Part shown: positions 53,923-62,067 of the stretch, piece after piece
Layout: each line of letters starts with the position of its first letter
Position numbering within the stretch: position 1 is the first letter of the stretch
Assembly (NCBI GenBank): GCA_002995645.1
Contig: PUHO01000005.1
Location: forward strand, 62,159 to 126,158
Direction: 5' to 3'
From: SAR324 cluster bacterium
Lineage (GTDB): Bacteria > SAR324 > XYD2-FULL-50-16 > HCM1
DNA length: 64,000 nucleotides
Translations under genes and position numbers: made by a program
The notes under the pieces: generated by a model
Databases searched by the model: none
Told to the model about the DNA's origin: nothing
The model's input: only the letters and a program-made list of their open reading frames with translations

Positions 53923-55659
53923 ATGTCTTTAGACTTATGGATTCTTTGCGGGTATTTTGTTTTTATGGCCACCATTGGCTTTATATTTAGAAAATTTACA
54001 GATACCACGTCTAATTACTTTCGTGGTGGCGGGAATATCCTTTGGTGGATGATTGGATCTACTGCTTTTATGACACAATTTTCAGCTTGGACTTTTACAG
54101 GGGCAGCTTCTAAAGCCTATACTGACGGTTTAACTATTGTCGCTATTTTCTTTGGAAATGCATTTGCTTTTTTTATGAACGCACGTTGGGCAGCGCCTAA
54201 GTTTAGAAGACTTAACGTTATTACTATGATGGAAGCCGTTCGCATTCGCTATGGAAAAGGAAACGAACAATTCTTTGTGTGGACGTCTCTTCCAATGGGA
54301 GTTTTATATGCTGGTGTTTGGCTTGCTGGCTTAGCTGCTTTTGTTTCGGCTTTAACAGGAATCAACCTTACAATAGCTATTTTAGGTTCCGGTATAGTCG
54401 TTGTGTTTATTGCGCTTGTTGGTGGTTCTTGGGCAGTTATTGCCTCTGATTTCTTACAAATGTTACTTTTAATGGCTGTTTCTGTTGTCACTGCCGTATA
54501 TGCTTACTGCTATGGTGGCGGTATGAGTAATATTATAAAGAACTTCCCTCATAAATTCATTACCGGTGATACGTTAACTTTTACTTCTATCTTTTTCCTT
54601 TGGGTTATTGCTATGTTTGTTAAGCAATTTATGAATTTAAACCATTTAGGAGAATCCTATAGATATCTTTCTGCTAAAGATGCGCATAATGCTAAAAAAG
54701 GTGCTTATTTAGCTTCTTTCTTAATGCTTGTTGGACCGCTTATTTGGTTTATTCCACCTTGGGTTACTGCCGGCATGTATTCTAATCTTTCTGCTTTATA
54801 TCCTACACTTGGAGCTAAAGCCAATGATGCGGCTTATCTTGCTTTCGTGCAAAATGCAATGCCCGCCGGTATGGCAGGGCTATTAATGGCAGCTCTTTTT
54901 GCCGCCACTATGTCTTCTATGGATACCGGCTTAAATAAAAACGCTGGTATATTCACAAGAAACGTATACCTTCCTTTAGTTAGAAAATATAAAGAAAATG
55001 ACAAAGAATTAGTTATTGTTGCTAAAATTTCAACTGCCGTATTTGGTCTTTTTATCATTCTAGGCGCTGAATTTATTACCGGATTAAAGAGCATTAGTCT
55101 CTTTAACGCCATGCAATATATTTCATCGCTCATTAGCTTACCTATTTTAATACCTCTTTTATTTGGTCTTGCCTTCAAGAAAGTACCTAAATGGGCACCA
55201 ATCGCAACTGTAATAGTAGGTGGGATTATTTCTTATATTGTGCCACAAATTAATTATGATACTTTGTTTAACGTTACTTTGACACATAGGGAACATGCGG
55301 ACATGATACAACTTATAGGCATATTCGCACATATATTCCTTACCGGTGGCTTTTTTCTTCTTACCTCTTTCTTTTATAAAGAAAATGCTGACCCAGCATA
55401 TGATTCTATTATTAATAACTTTTTTGATATTGCTCATAATAAAACGTTGGCACATGAAAAAATTAAACCTGTGCCTATCGACAACAGACAAAGACGTTTA
55501 CTTGGAACACTAGCCATAGTCTTGGGAACAGGCGTTATTCTTTTAATACTTATACCAAATCCGTTTATTGGTCGTTTAGCTTTCTTACTGACTGGCGGTA
55601 TTGTTTTTGCTGCTGGCGCGGCTCTTGTTGCAGCTTCTAAAGAAAAAATTGCAGACTAG
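53923..55659 (+). CDS. Sodium:solute symporter (SSS family), probable uronide transporter
   Basis: A 578-residue inner-membrane symporter with 13-14 hydrophobic segments. The family signatures include FRGGGNILWWMIGSTAFMTQ near residue 35 and AALFAATMSSMDTGLNKNAGI around 325, the latter in the region that forms the sodium site. Located directly before the PL17-like lyase (68 bp) and divergent from the SDR and PL15-like lyase. SSS porters of this kind (ToaA-like) import alginate-derived unsaturated uronates in marine bacteria. The AATGGAGT ribosome site is good. Confidence 0.85.
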   Translation: MSLDLWILCGYFVFMATIGFIFRKFTDTTSNYFRGGGNILWWMIGSTAFMTQFSAWTFTGAASKAYTDGLTIVAIFFGNAFAFFMNARWAAPKFRRLNVITMMEAVRIRYGKGNEQFFVWTSLPMGVLYAGVWLAGLAAFVSALTGINLTIAILGSGIVVVFIALVGGSWAVIASDFLQMLLLMAVSVVTAVYAYCYGGGMSNIIKNFPHKFITGDTLTFTSIFFLWVIAMFVKQFMNLNHLGESYRYLSAKDAHNAKKGAYLASFLMLVGPLIWFIPPWVTAGMYSNLSALYPTLGAKANDAAYLAFVQNAMPAGMAGLLMAALFAATMSSMDTGLNKNAGIFTRNVYLPLVRKYKENDKELVIVAKISTAVFGLFIILGAEFITGLKSISLFNAMQYISSLISLPILIPLLFGLAFKKVPKWAPIATVIVGGIISYIVPQINYDTLFNVTLTHREHADMIQLIGIFAHIFLTGGFFLLTSFFYKENADPAYDSIINNFFDIAHNKTLAHEKIKPVPIDNRQRRLLGTLAIVLGTGVILLILIPNPFIGRLAFLLTGGIVFAAGAALVAASKEKIAD

Positions 55660-55726
55660 CAACGTTTATATTAAATATCTATTTTATAACTATAACCTTT
55701 AACTTAACTAAAAAAATAAACTACTC

Positions 55727-57883
55727 ATGACACAATCGTTATTCATTACGGACTCAGAAGCGGCTATTCTAAAAAAAGCAGCACTAGAAGAAAAAAATAC
55801 TCTATTTGCAAAATCGTTTGCAAAACTAAAAGACAAAGCGGATAAAGCTCTGCAAACACCTATTATTGTTCCTAATAATGGGATTGCAGGGGGATACGAA
55901 CATACAACGCATATGCATAATGCAAGTATGGTCCAAGATCTTGGAAACGTATATAAAATTCTTGGTGATGTAAAATATGCTGAACAAGCAACTAAAATTT
56001 TACAAAAATACGTTGAAGTATATCCTACTTTAGATCTAGCAGAAAGTTCTACTGAAAACCCTCCGGGGCGATTATTTCATCAAATTCTAAACGATCAAAT
56101 GTGGTTAATTAGAGTAGTTGAAGGTTATAGTTATTTAAAAAAACATATTCCCGTTGATCTACAAAAGGAAATAGAAGAAAAAGTTTTAATTCCTACCTGT
56201 GAATTAATGATTACAGACAATCCGGATCGTTTCGATATTATTCATAATCATGGTATTTGGGCGGTCGCTAGCGTTGCCATTGCCGGTATTGTAATGGGAC
56301 AAGATAAATACATTGCGCCGGCTCTTACCGGATTAAAACAAGATGGGAAAAGAGGCTTTTTAGCTCAGTTAACAAGGCTCTATTCTCCAGACGGTTACTA
56401 TGAAGAAGGACCTTACTACTCTCGTTTTGCTTTGTGGCCTATGTTTCTTTTTGCTGAAGCTTTAGATCGTCATTTACCAGAATACGATATATATAACTTT
56501 AGAGATTGTATTATTAAAAAAGCATTAACTTGCTTAATTGATTTATCTTTGCCTAACGGTCGTTTGCCAAGTCTTAACGATGCTTATAAAGCAACAGGTA
56601 TTCATATTACAGAAGGACCTTGTATTGGGTTCCTTTATAGTGTTGCTTTATCTTTCAAACAACGACCGGACAATAAAAAACTACTTTGGCTTGCTAAAAA
56701 GCAAGACGTTGTTATGATCAATATTGCAGGTTATCAACTTTCTAAAGCTCTTGCAGAAGCAACGGATATAAACGATTTATCCGTATCTAGTAAAGAAATA
56801 GTTGCCGGTAAAAACGGCGATCAAGGTGCCATTGGCATTTTACGTAACACAACAAAAGACGGTAAAATTTTTACTACTATTATGTCCTATGGCTCACACG
56901 GTATGAAAGAACACGGGCATTTTGACGCGCTTTCTTTAAACATATACGATCACGAAGAAGAAATTTTAACTGATTACGGTTGTGCAAGATGGGCGAATAT
57001 GGAAGAAAAAAGCGGTGGTTGTTATACGGCAGAGAACTATAGTTATGCAAAACATTCTATTGCGCACAATACGGTTGTAGTAGATAAAGCAACGCATCAT
57101 TTCTCTGATGGAAAACGTGCAGAAAGACTACATTGTAAAAAACATATTTTTGACGCATCAGATCCTAATTTTCAAATTATGAGCGCTTGTGCAGACGGGT
57201 ACTATCTTGATACTAACATGCAAAGAACCTGCGCCGTTCTTGTAGACGATGAATTTGAGAATCCGCTTATTATTGATATTTTTCGCCTTGATAGTCAAAA
57301 CGATCATACTTATGATTTACCATTTCACTATATTGGACAACCAATACATTACGATTTTCCGGCAGCTTGCTCTAATACGGTTTGTCGTCCTTTAGGAAGC
57401 GCTTTTGGTTACCAACATCTATGGCAAGAAGGGCACGGCAATCCACGTGTTAAATTCAGCTATACTTGGCTTAATAAAGAACAATTTTATACAGTAAGTT
57501 CAGCAGTAACTAATAATACGCAAGTGTTATGGGGGAAAATTGGATCAAACGATCCGTCTGCTAATCTACGAAACGAACCTTATTTCATTATACGCCAAAC
57601 CGGAAGAGATCATATTTTTGCTAATATTCTTGAAACACACGGGCATTTTAATGAAGGTGCCGAAATTTGTACTAATTCATCACCAACTATTAAAAGAGTA
57701 TCTGTGCTAGCTTATAACGAACAAGGTAAGGTAATACAATTTACAACAAAAAACAGATCTACTTTTACTTTAATGGTCAGTAATTTACAAAATCCGGCAA
57801 ACTTAGAGCATAACGTAATGTCTATAAGAAATCGCCTTTATTCTTGGACTGGATCTTACAAATTAGTTAAAAAAACATCATAA
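55727..57883 (+). CDS. Oligoalginate lyase, PL17-like
   Basis: A 718-residue cytoplasmic exo-lyase (no signal peptide) that should release unsaturated monouronates from short oligomers. The toroid domain (about 1-340) carries N174/H175 in IIHNHGIWAV and Y230/Y231 in GPYYSRFAL, matching the PL17 catalytic Asn-His and Tyr. The beta-sheet heparinase II/III domain (about 360-715) carries H396/H398 and D400 in KEHGHFDALSL, the zinc-binding region. With the PL15-like lyase, it would turn imported oligomers into 4-deoxy-5-hexoseulose uronate for the SDR. Confidence 0.82.
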   Translation: MTQSLFITDSEAAILKKAALEEKNTLFAKSFAKLKDKADKALQTPIIVPNNGIAGGYEHTTHMHNASMVQDLGNVYKILGDVKYAEQATKILQKYVEVYPTLDLAESSTENPPGRLFHQILNDQMWLIRVVEGYSYLKKHIPVDLQKEIEEKVLIPTCELMITDNPDRFDIIHNHGIWAVASVAIAGIVMGQDKYIAPALTGLKQDGKRGFLAQLTRLYSPDGYYEEGPYYSRFALWPMFLFAEALDRHLPEYDIYNFRDCIIKKALTCLIDLSLPNGRLPSLNDAYKATGIHITEGPCIGFLYSVALSFKQRPDNKKLLWLAKKQDVVMINIAGYQLSKALAEATDINDLSVSSKEIVAGKNGDQGAIGILRNTTKDGKIFTTIMSYGSHGMKEHGHFDALSLNIYDHEEEILTDYGCARWANMEEKSGGCYTAENYSYAKHSIAHNTVVVDKATHHFSDGKRAERLHCKKHIFDASDPNFQIMSACADGYYLDTNMQRTCAVLVDDEFENPLIIDIFRLDSQNDHTYDLPFHYIGQPIHYDFPAACSNTVCRPLGSAFGYQHLWQEGHGNPRVKFSYTWLNKEQFYTVSSAVTNNTQVLWGKIGSNDPSANLRNEPYFIIRQTGRDHIFANILETHGHFNEGAEICTNSSPTIKRVSVLAYNEQGKVIQFTTKNRSTFTLMVSNLQNPANLEHNVMSIRNRLYSWTGSYKLVKKTS

Positions 57884-57921
57884 CAATACAATGATTTAAC
57901 TTTGTAATTATTACTTTCTTC

Positions 57922-57950
57922 TTGACAAAAGAATTAAAATTACTTATTAT
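57922..57950 (+). promoter_or_regulatory. Near-consensus sigma-70 promoter with structured leader
   Basis: TTGACA, exact 17-bp spacer, TATTAT. The start near 57957 leaves a leader of about 138 bases before the ATG at 58096, containing the hairpin at 58021-58053. Confidence 0.75.
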
Positions 57951-58020
57951 TAGAATTAATTAATCATCACTTACAATTTATATACGAATTTCTATTCTTT
58001 TTTATTTTTCCATATTATCC

Positions 58021-58053
58021 CTGTGTATACTGCATGTTTTACAGTATACACAG
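58021..58053 (+). promoter_or_regulatory. Perfect 12-bp leader hairpin
   Basis: Arms CTGTGTATACTG and CAGTATACACAG around a 9-base loop, 42 bp before the gene at 58096 and downstream of a strong promoter. It may be an attenuator, a protein-binding palindrome or a terminator for upstream transcription; only TATTTTA follows it. Confidence 0.6.
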
Positions 58054-58095
58054 TATTTTAGAGATTAAATAAAGAATATTTTCCTAGGAGACTTT

Positions 58096-58392
58096 ATGAA
58101 AGGTTTTTTTATTGGACTTACAACGGGGCTAGCAACTAGTGTTGCCGCTCAAATTGCCGTCGCTAATCGCCATGAAGAAATTGCTGAAACACTTCGCAAT
58201 CTTGATGTTACAACTATCTGTAAACGCAAAAAGAATGCATCTTTAGATGAACTTTTAGAACAAAAGAAAAAATTAGAAGAGTTAATTGTTCAAAAACAAG
58301 CGGAACAAGAAACTGCTGACACAAGTAGTGCTTTTAGCACGCCAAGTGATTCTCATTTTAGAGCTTCTAACGATCCGTTTGAAACTACCTAA
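58096..58392 (+). CDS. Small hypothetical protein with hydrophobic N-terminus and coiled coil, 98 aa
   Basis: Not recognised. Residues 1-24 (MKGFFIGLTTGLATSVAAQI) form a glycine-rich hydrophobic helix; residues 48-75 are a Lys/Glu/Leu coiled coil (LDELLEQKKKLEELIVQKQ); the last 25 are Ser/Thr-rich and disordered. The ATG is preceded by AGGAGACTTT, a strong ribosome site, and the gene has a strong promoter with a structured leader and its own terminator. All this marks a well-expressed membrane-associated small protein of unknown role. Confidence 0.75.
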   Translation: MKGFFIGLTTGLATSVAAQIAVANRHEEIAETLRNLDVTTICKRKKNASLDELLEQKKKLEELIVQKQAEQETADTSSAFSTPSDSHFRASNDPFETT

Positions 58393-58411
58393 TTAGATTT
58401 CTTCTATATTT

Positions 58412-58449
58412 GTAACAGTAAAGCAAGAATATAATCCCTTTACTGTTAC
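58412..58449 (+). terminator. Terminator of the 98-aa gene
   Basis: Perfect 12-bp arms (GTAACAGTAAAG / CTTTACTGTTAC) with a 14-base loop, 20 bp after the stop, followed by GTTTCTTCT. It may also stabilise the mRNA end. Confidence 0.65.
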
Positions 58450-58491
58450 GTTTCTTCTCCCTTAATCTAACCTACCAAGTTCTTTTAAGTG

Positions 58492-58650
58492 GGCTCAATG
58501 CTTTCTTGTATGTAGATAAGTCATAGCCGTAAAGATATACCTAACTTGCCAAGTTCTTTAATGTATATAAGTGGGTTTTTTCTTTAGCGGGGTAAAAACA
58601 TACGTCGGCTCAATGCTTTCTTGTATGTGAATAAGCCATAGCCGTAAAGA
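58492..58650. repeat. Partial duplication of a gene 3' end (44-bp copies)
   Basis: Bases 58492-58535 match 58607-58650, which lie inside the neighbouring minus-strand gene, with 41 of 44 positions identical. A shorter similar piece (CCAAGTTCTTT... AAGTGGG) flanks both. The downstream copy is a non-coding relic of the gene's 3' end. Confidence 0.85.
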
Positions 58651-59061
58651 CAGAGGGAGCGACACATTATGCTTAGTTTCATGGAAGGTGTCGTAATATT
58701 CGCTAATATCCGTTACACGTATGCCAAAGGTTTTATTAAAAACAACTTCATATATATACAAAGAAAAAGTTTGATTTGTATGCCTTCGTACCATAATCGT
58801 TAATCGATAGGAATCCGCCGTTTCTTGTTCAGCATAAATACGAAGTCTAGCATCACGATGTGCGCAAACTAGTTTCTTACGTGGATAAAAGCACTTACCT
58901 TGTGTAAAGTTCTTATACTTTGTATAGTAAGGCAATATATCTAATATCTTCTTGCTACGTTTATAATGTCTTACATGGTGACTTCTTACTTTAGCGTATG
59001 CTAATGACGTTACGCATAGTAAAAAGCATAGAATGCCTACTATATATATGTTACGTTTCAT
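58558..59061 (-). CDS. Small exported basic protein, 167 aa
   Basis: Not recognised. A signal peptide (residues 1-23, ending SLAYA) is followed by a His/Arg/Lys-rich stretch, two cysteines (GKCFYPRKKLVCAH) likely to form a disulfide, and beta-strand-rich sequence. The 3' end has an extra non-coding partial copy downstream. It is the last gene of the operon with the barrel protein (9 bp gap) and the metalloprotease. Confidence 0.7.
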   Translation of the reverse strand: MKRNIYIVGILCFLLCVTSLAYAKVRSHHVRHYKRSKKILDILPYYTKYKNFTQGKCFYPRKKLVCAHRDARLRIYAEQETADSYRLTIMVRRHTNQTFSLYIYEVVFNKTFGIRVTDISEYYDTFHETKHNVSLPLSLRLWLIHIQESIEPTYVFTPLKKKPTYIH

Positions 59062-59070
59062 TTGCTAATA

Positions 59071-60099
59071 TTAAAAAGTATAGGCAGCGCCTACAACAAT
59101 CCTAGAGCCTTTTTGAGTTATGTTAGCAACAGAATTAGATATAAGCGTATCATATAAATAAGAATACATAGCGTATACACTCGTAGAAATACCAGCAAAC
59201 TTTGCACTATATCCTAGCCCAACATCAAGATTTTGTTTAGCACCTAACGCCATGTCTTCTAAAGCGTCCATCTTTGCCATATTATAATGCACTTGTATAA
59301 CGTTCTCCAAAGAAAACAAAGTGTGGCTTACCCATAAGATTTCCATACTTGCTTTTATATCTTGCTGTAAAGCGCGACCATTAGGCGCTTGTTTTTCATC
59401 ACCAACAAGATAGCGCATTGGCAAGCGTATATAACTAGCTTCCAAACGGCTAACAAAAAGATCGTCTACAACTAAGCGATAACTTAAACCGGCTCCATAA
59501 CGAAACAACCACATATCATGCTTATACGACTCAGGCGTTTCTAACATAGCCGAGCTAACTACACCAAAAAACAAATCAGGTGCTAATTGGTAAGTTGAAC
59601 CAAAACCGAAATTTAATTGTTTCTTGCTGTGTTCTACTTCTAACAAGGTATCTTTAATTTTATTGTAATTTAAATTAACACCTATATGCAGACTATCACC
59701 GGGAAACCGTTTAGCAAGATACATATTATATTGCGTATAGTTTTCTTCTGATTCACTAAGTGAATATTCTACTTTCTGTTTATTATTTTCAAAACTCATT
59801 TGTCCCGCCATACCGTCCCATAGTTTTTGAGCCATATAACGAAGAGCAAAATTATACATGCCGTCAGATAATTCGTATTTTGTTTTTTTCTCTTGTAACT
59901 CAACCGGTTTTTCCGAAAGCGATCGCATCACATATTTACCAGCTACAAAATTAGGAACGTATTCTTCTGTAATAGTTAAAACAGCGGGGTTTTCTATTTT
60001 CGTAAGAAGAAACAAAGGCTTACTTGCAACCTGAGCAAATAAGCTAGGTAAGCCCAAAAAATATAGAATAAAAACGGCGCGTAATAATATATATTTCAT
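59071..60099 (-). CDS. Probable outer-membrane beta-barrel protein, 342 aa
   Basis: A signal peptide (cleavage near SLFA-QV) leads into sequence that alternates polar and aromatic residues, with repeated short strands such as YNKIKDTLLEVEH and KKQLNFGFGSTYQL. The C-terminus ends VVGAAYTF, a terminal Phe with alternating hydrophobics, which is the recognition signal for the barrel assembly machine. It overlaps the metalloprotease gene by four bases and so is translated with it. Its partner role (secretion port, adhesin or structural porin) is not visible. Confidence 0.72.
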   Translation of the reverse strand: MKYILLRAVFILYFLGLPSLFAQVASKPLFLLTKIENPAVLTITEEYVPNFVAGKYVMRSLSEKPVELQEKKTKYELSDGMYNFALRYMAQKLWDGMAGQMSFENNKQKVEYSLSESEENYTQYNMYLAKRFPGDSLHIGVNLNYNKIKDTLLEVEHSKKQLNFGFGSTYQLAPDLFFGVVSSAMLETPESYKHDMWLFRYGAGLSYRLVVDDLFVSRLEASYIRLPMRYLVGDEKQAPNGRALQQDIKASMEILWVSHTLFSLENVIQVHYNMAKMDALEDMALGAKQNLDVGLGYSAKFAGISTSVYAMYSYLYDTLISNSVANITQKGSRIVVGAAYTF

Positions 60100-61850
60100 A
60101 CCAATCTACGTTTATATATGACTAAATAAAACAACCCAAACAACAAGAAAGCTAGTAACAAACTAATAAACAAAATAGTATGTTCTAAAACAAAAACAAC
60201 AGGAGCTAGTGTTGTTCTAATAACCAACCGAAGCACGGCATGTTTTCTTATATAAGTAGCAATAGGCGGAGAATAGGTATAATATAAAGAAACAAATTTA
60301 CGACCGCCACTAAAAGAAAGTAAAACGTTATCTCTAAAATGGCGTAACGTTATCAAATGGCTATCTAAATAGGAATCATATGCCGCCGTAGCAATAAAGC
60401 AACCTGTTTTATTACCACCATCGCCAAAAAGATGCACCTCTGCTTTTGCAGGGCGATGCGATGCCGCTTCAAATGCATTATCTTGAATACTTTGTACATT
60501 ATCAGAAACGCCAGGAATACCGCGTGGAATCGTTGAGGCATTAAAAAAAGCGTTTGGCGAAGAATAGGCGTGCGCTATTTTACAATTAGCTCCAAAATGA
60601 GAACATTCTGAATAATACGCCATGATAGTATAATAATTCTGACCCTGCAAATTCGAAAGATCAGCAGGATTATAATGTACATAACCGTAATTATAAGTAA
60701 TTCTTCCCGGCGCGCTTCCACAGTTAGCACTAGTATAAGGAAAGCCAAACTCAACAAAACAATCATGGTGCAACCCAAAATTATGTCCTAATTCATGTGC
60801 CAACGTCGTATGCACCCAGTCTCTAGCAATAACAGCAAAACCACAATCTACATTGCCTTGCGGGCAAACTTCCCCTAATCCTGCAATACCCGGTTCCATA
60901 GTGGAAACAAGCATAGCAACAAAGTCAGCACCAAGTTTATCACGTAAATCATGTATGCCTTCTAAATAGCCGTCGTCTTTATTACGTAATCGATCTAAAT
61001 CAATATCGGATTGACCTTGTTCTACGTAGTTTACTAAACGAATACCAACAAGTCGCATTTGTACCCCTGTTGGTGGCGATTCAGCTAGTGCAACATTCAT
61101 CCATTCAACTGCGTTTTGTATTTCTCCAACAATATCACCACCTGATTTAGCAAGAGCTGCCGGCGTGTACAAGACTAACACGTCTACTATACTTCCGTTT
61201 GTTAAACTATCGTCGTGTGTTGTTGCTCTAGAAACAGGACTTAATACATCTTGTTGCGCCGGTGGCGTTCTATCTTGGCTAGTTGCTTTAGGATTAGGAA
61301 TCAACTGAACTAGATTCGTTTTTTCTGACGGAAGCGGTGCTACTGAATCAGGTTTATCACTTGGCAATTTAGCTAAATCAAGTCGTTTAAGTGCATAATA
61401 TCCTTTAGCTACATGTAATATTTGTGTAATATCCCCGTTTATGGTTACACTGCCTGTTAAAATACCGTTATGTAAAACAAAAATAACAGAACTACCTTTA
61501 TATCCTTCTACTTTCCCTTTGTAGGCAAAGGAAGTTTCACTATATTTTTTAATTTCTGTAAAATGTAAATCATATTTCTTTTTATCTAATAAAACAACGC
61601 TATACCGTGCTACTTCAGCAAGTGGCTTTGCTATTTTTTTAGTGTCAATATACACAAGTTCATATTGTGAACCGCTGACACTTTGCTTCATTACACTAAA
61701 TTTTTTAAGAATGTAATCTTGATAGGTATGATCAATAAAAACAGGATCTTTATGTTCAATTACATTGGCAAGGGGATTTGCCGCAAAAGCAGTGGAAATA
61801 TATAAAGGACAGCATAAACATAAAATTATATACTTTTTTAACTTACACAT
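60096..61850 (-). CDS. Secreted zinc metalloprotease with C-terminal CFI-box and membrane anchor
   Basis: A 584-residue exported protease. A signal peptide ends near AFA (residue 23), then a propeptide-like region (25-215). The metzincin catalytic domain (about 220-465) has HELGHNFGLHHD at H352/E353/H356/H362 and a Met-turn at TIMAY (M410), a reprolysin/M12B-like layout. A long C-terminal region starts GCFIATAAYDS (C483-484 onward), matching the CFI-box style tail, and ends in a membrane helix (552-578) and RRLV. This tail suggests surface retention or processing. It begins a three-gene operon with a barrel and a small exported protein. Confidence 0.85.
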   Translation of the reverse strand: MCKLKKYIILCLCCPLYISTAFAANPLANVIEHKDPVFIDHTYQDYILKKFSVMKQSVSGSQYELVYIDTKKIAKPLAEVARYSVVLLDKKKYDLHFTEIKKYSETSFAYKGKVEGYKGSSVIFVLHNGILTGSVTINGDITQILHVAKGYYALKRLDLAKLPSDKPDSVAPLPSEKTNLVQLIPNPKATSQDRTPPAQQDVLSPVSRATTHDDSLTNGSIVDVLVLYTPAALAKSGGDIVGEIQNAVEWMNVALAESPPTGVQMRLVGIRLVNYVEQGQSDIDLDRLRNKDDGYLEGIHDLRDKLGADFVAMLVSTMEPGIAGLGEVCPQGNVDCGFAVIARDWVHTTLAHELGHNFGLHHDCFVEFGFPYTSANCGSAPGRITYNYGYVHYNPADLSNLQGQNYYTIMAYYSECSHFGANCKIAHAYSSPNAFFNASTIPRGIPGVSDNVQSIQDNAFEAASHRPAKAEVHLFGDGGNKTGCFIATAAYDSYLDSHLITLRHFRDNVLLSFSGGRKFVSLYYTYSPPIATYIRKHAVLRLVIRTTLAPVVFVLEHTILFISLLLAFLLFGLFYLVIYKRRLV

Positions 61851-62067
61851 AGAATATTTTTATTATAATGATTTTAATCGTTTTTCAATTTCTTTGTTTA
61901 GTATATATTTTTATAAGCTTAAAGTATAGATAAAATTATTAAATAAATCTAAATTATAAAAGATTATAAAATAATACGCTTTTATTATTTTATTATTATG
62001 TTATAGTTTTATAGTAGCATACTTTTAAGTCAAAGTCACAATTTTTTATCATTTTAGGAGTTTACAA

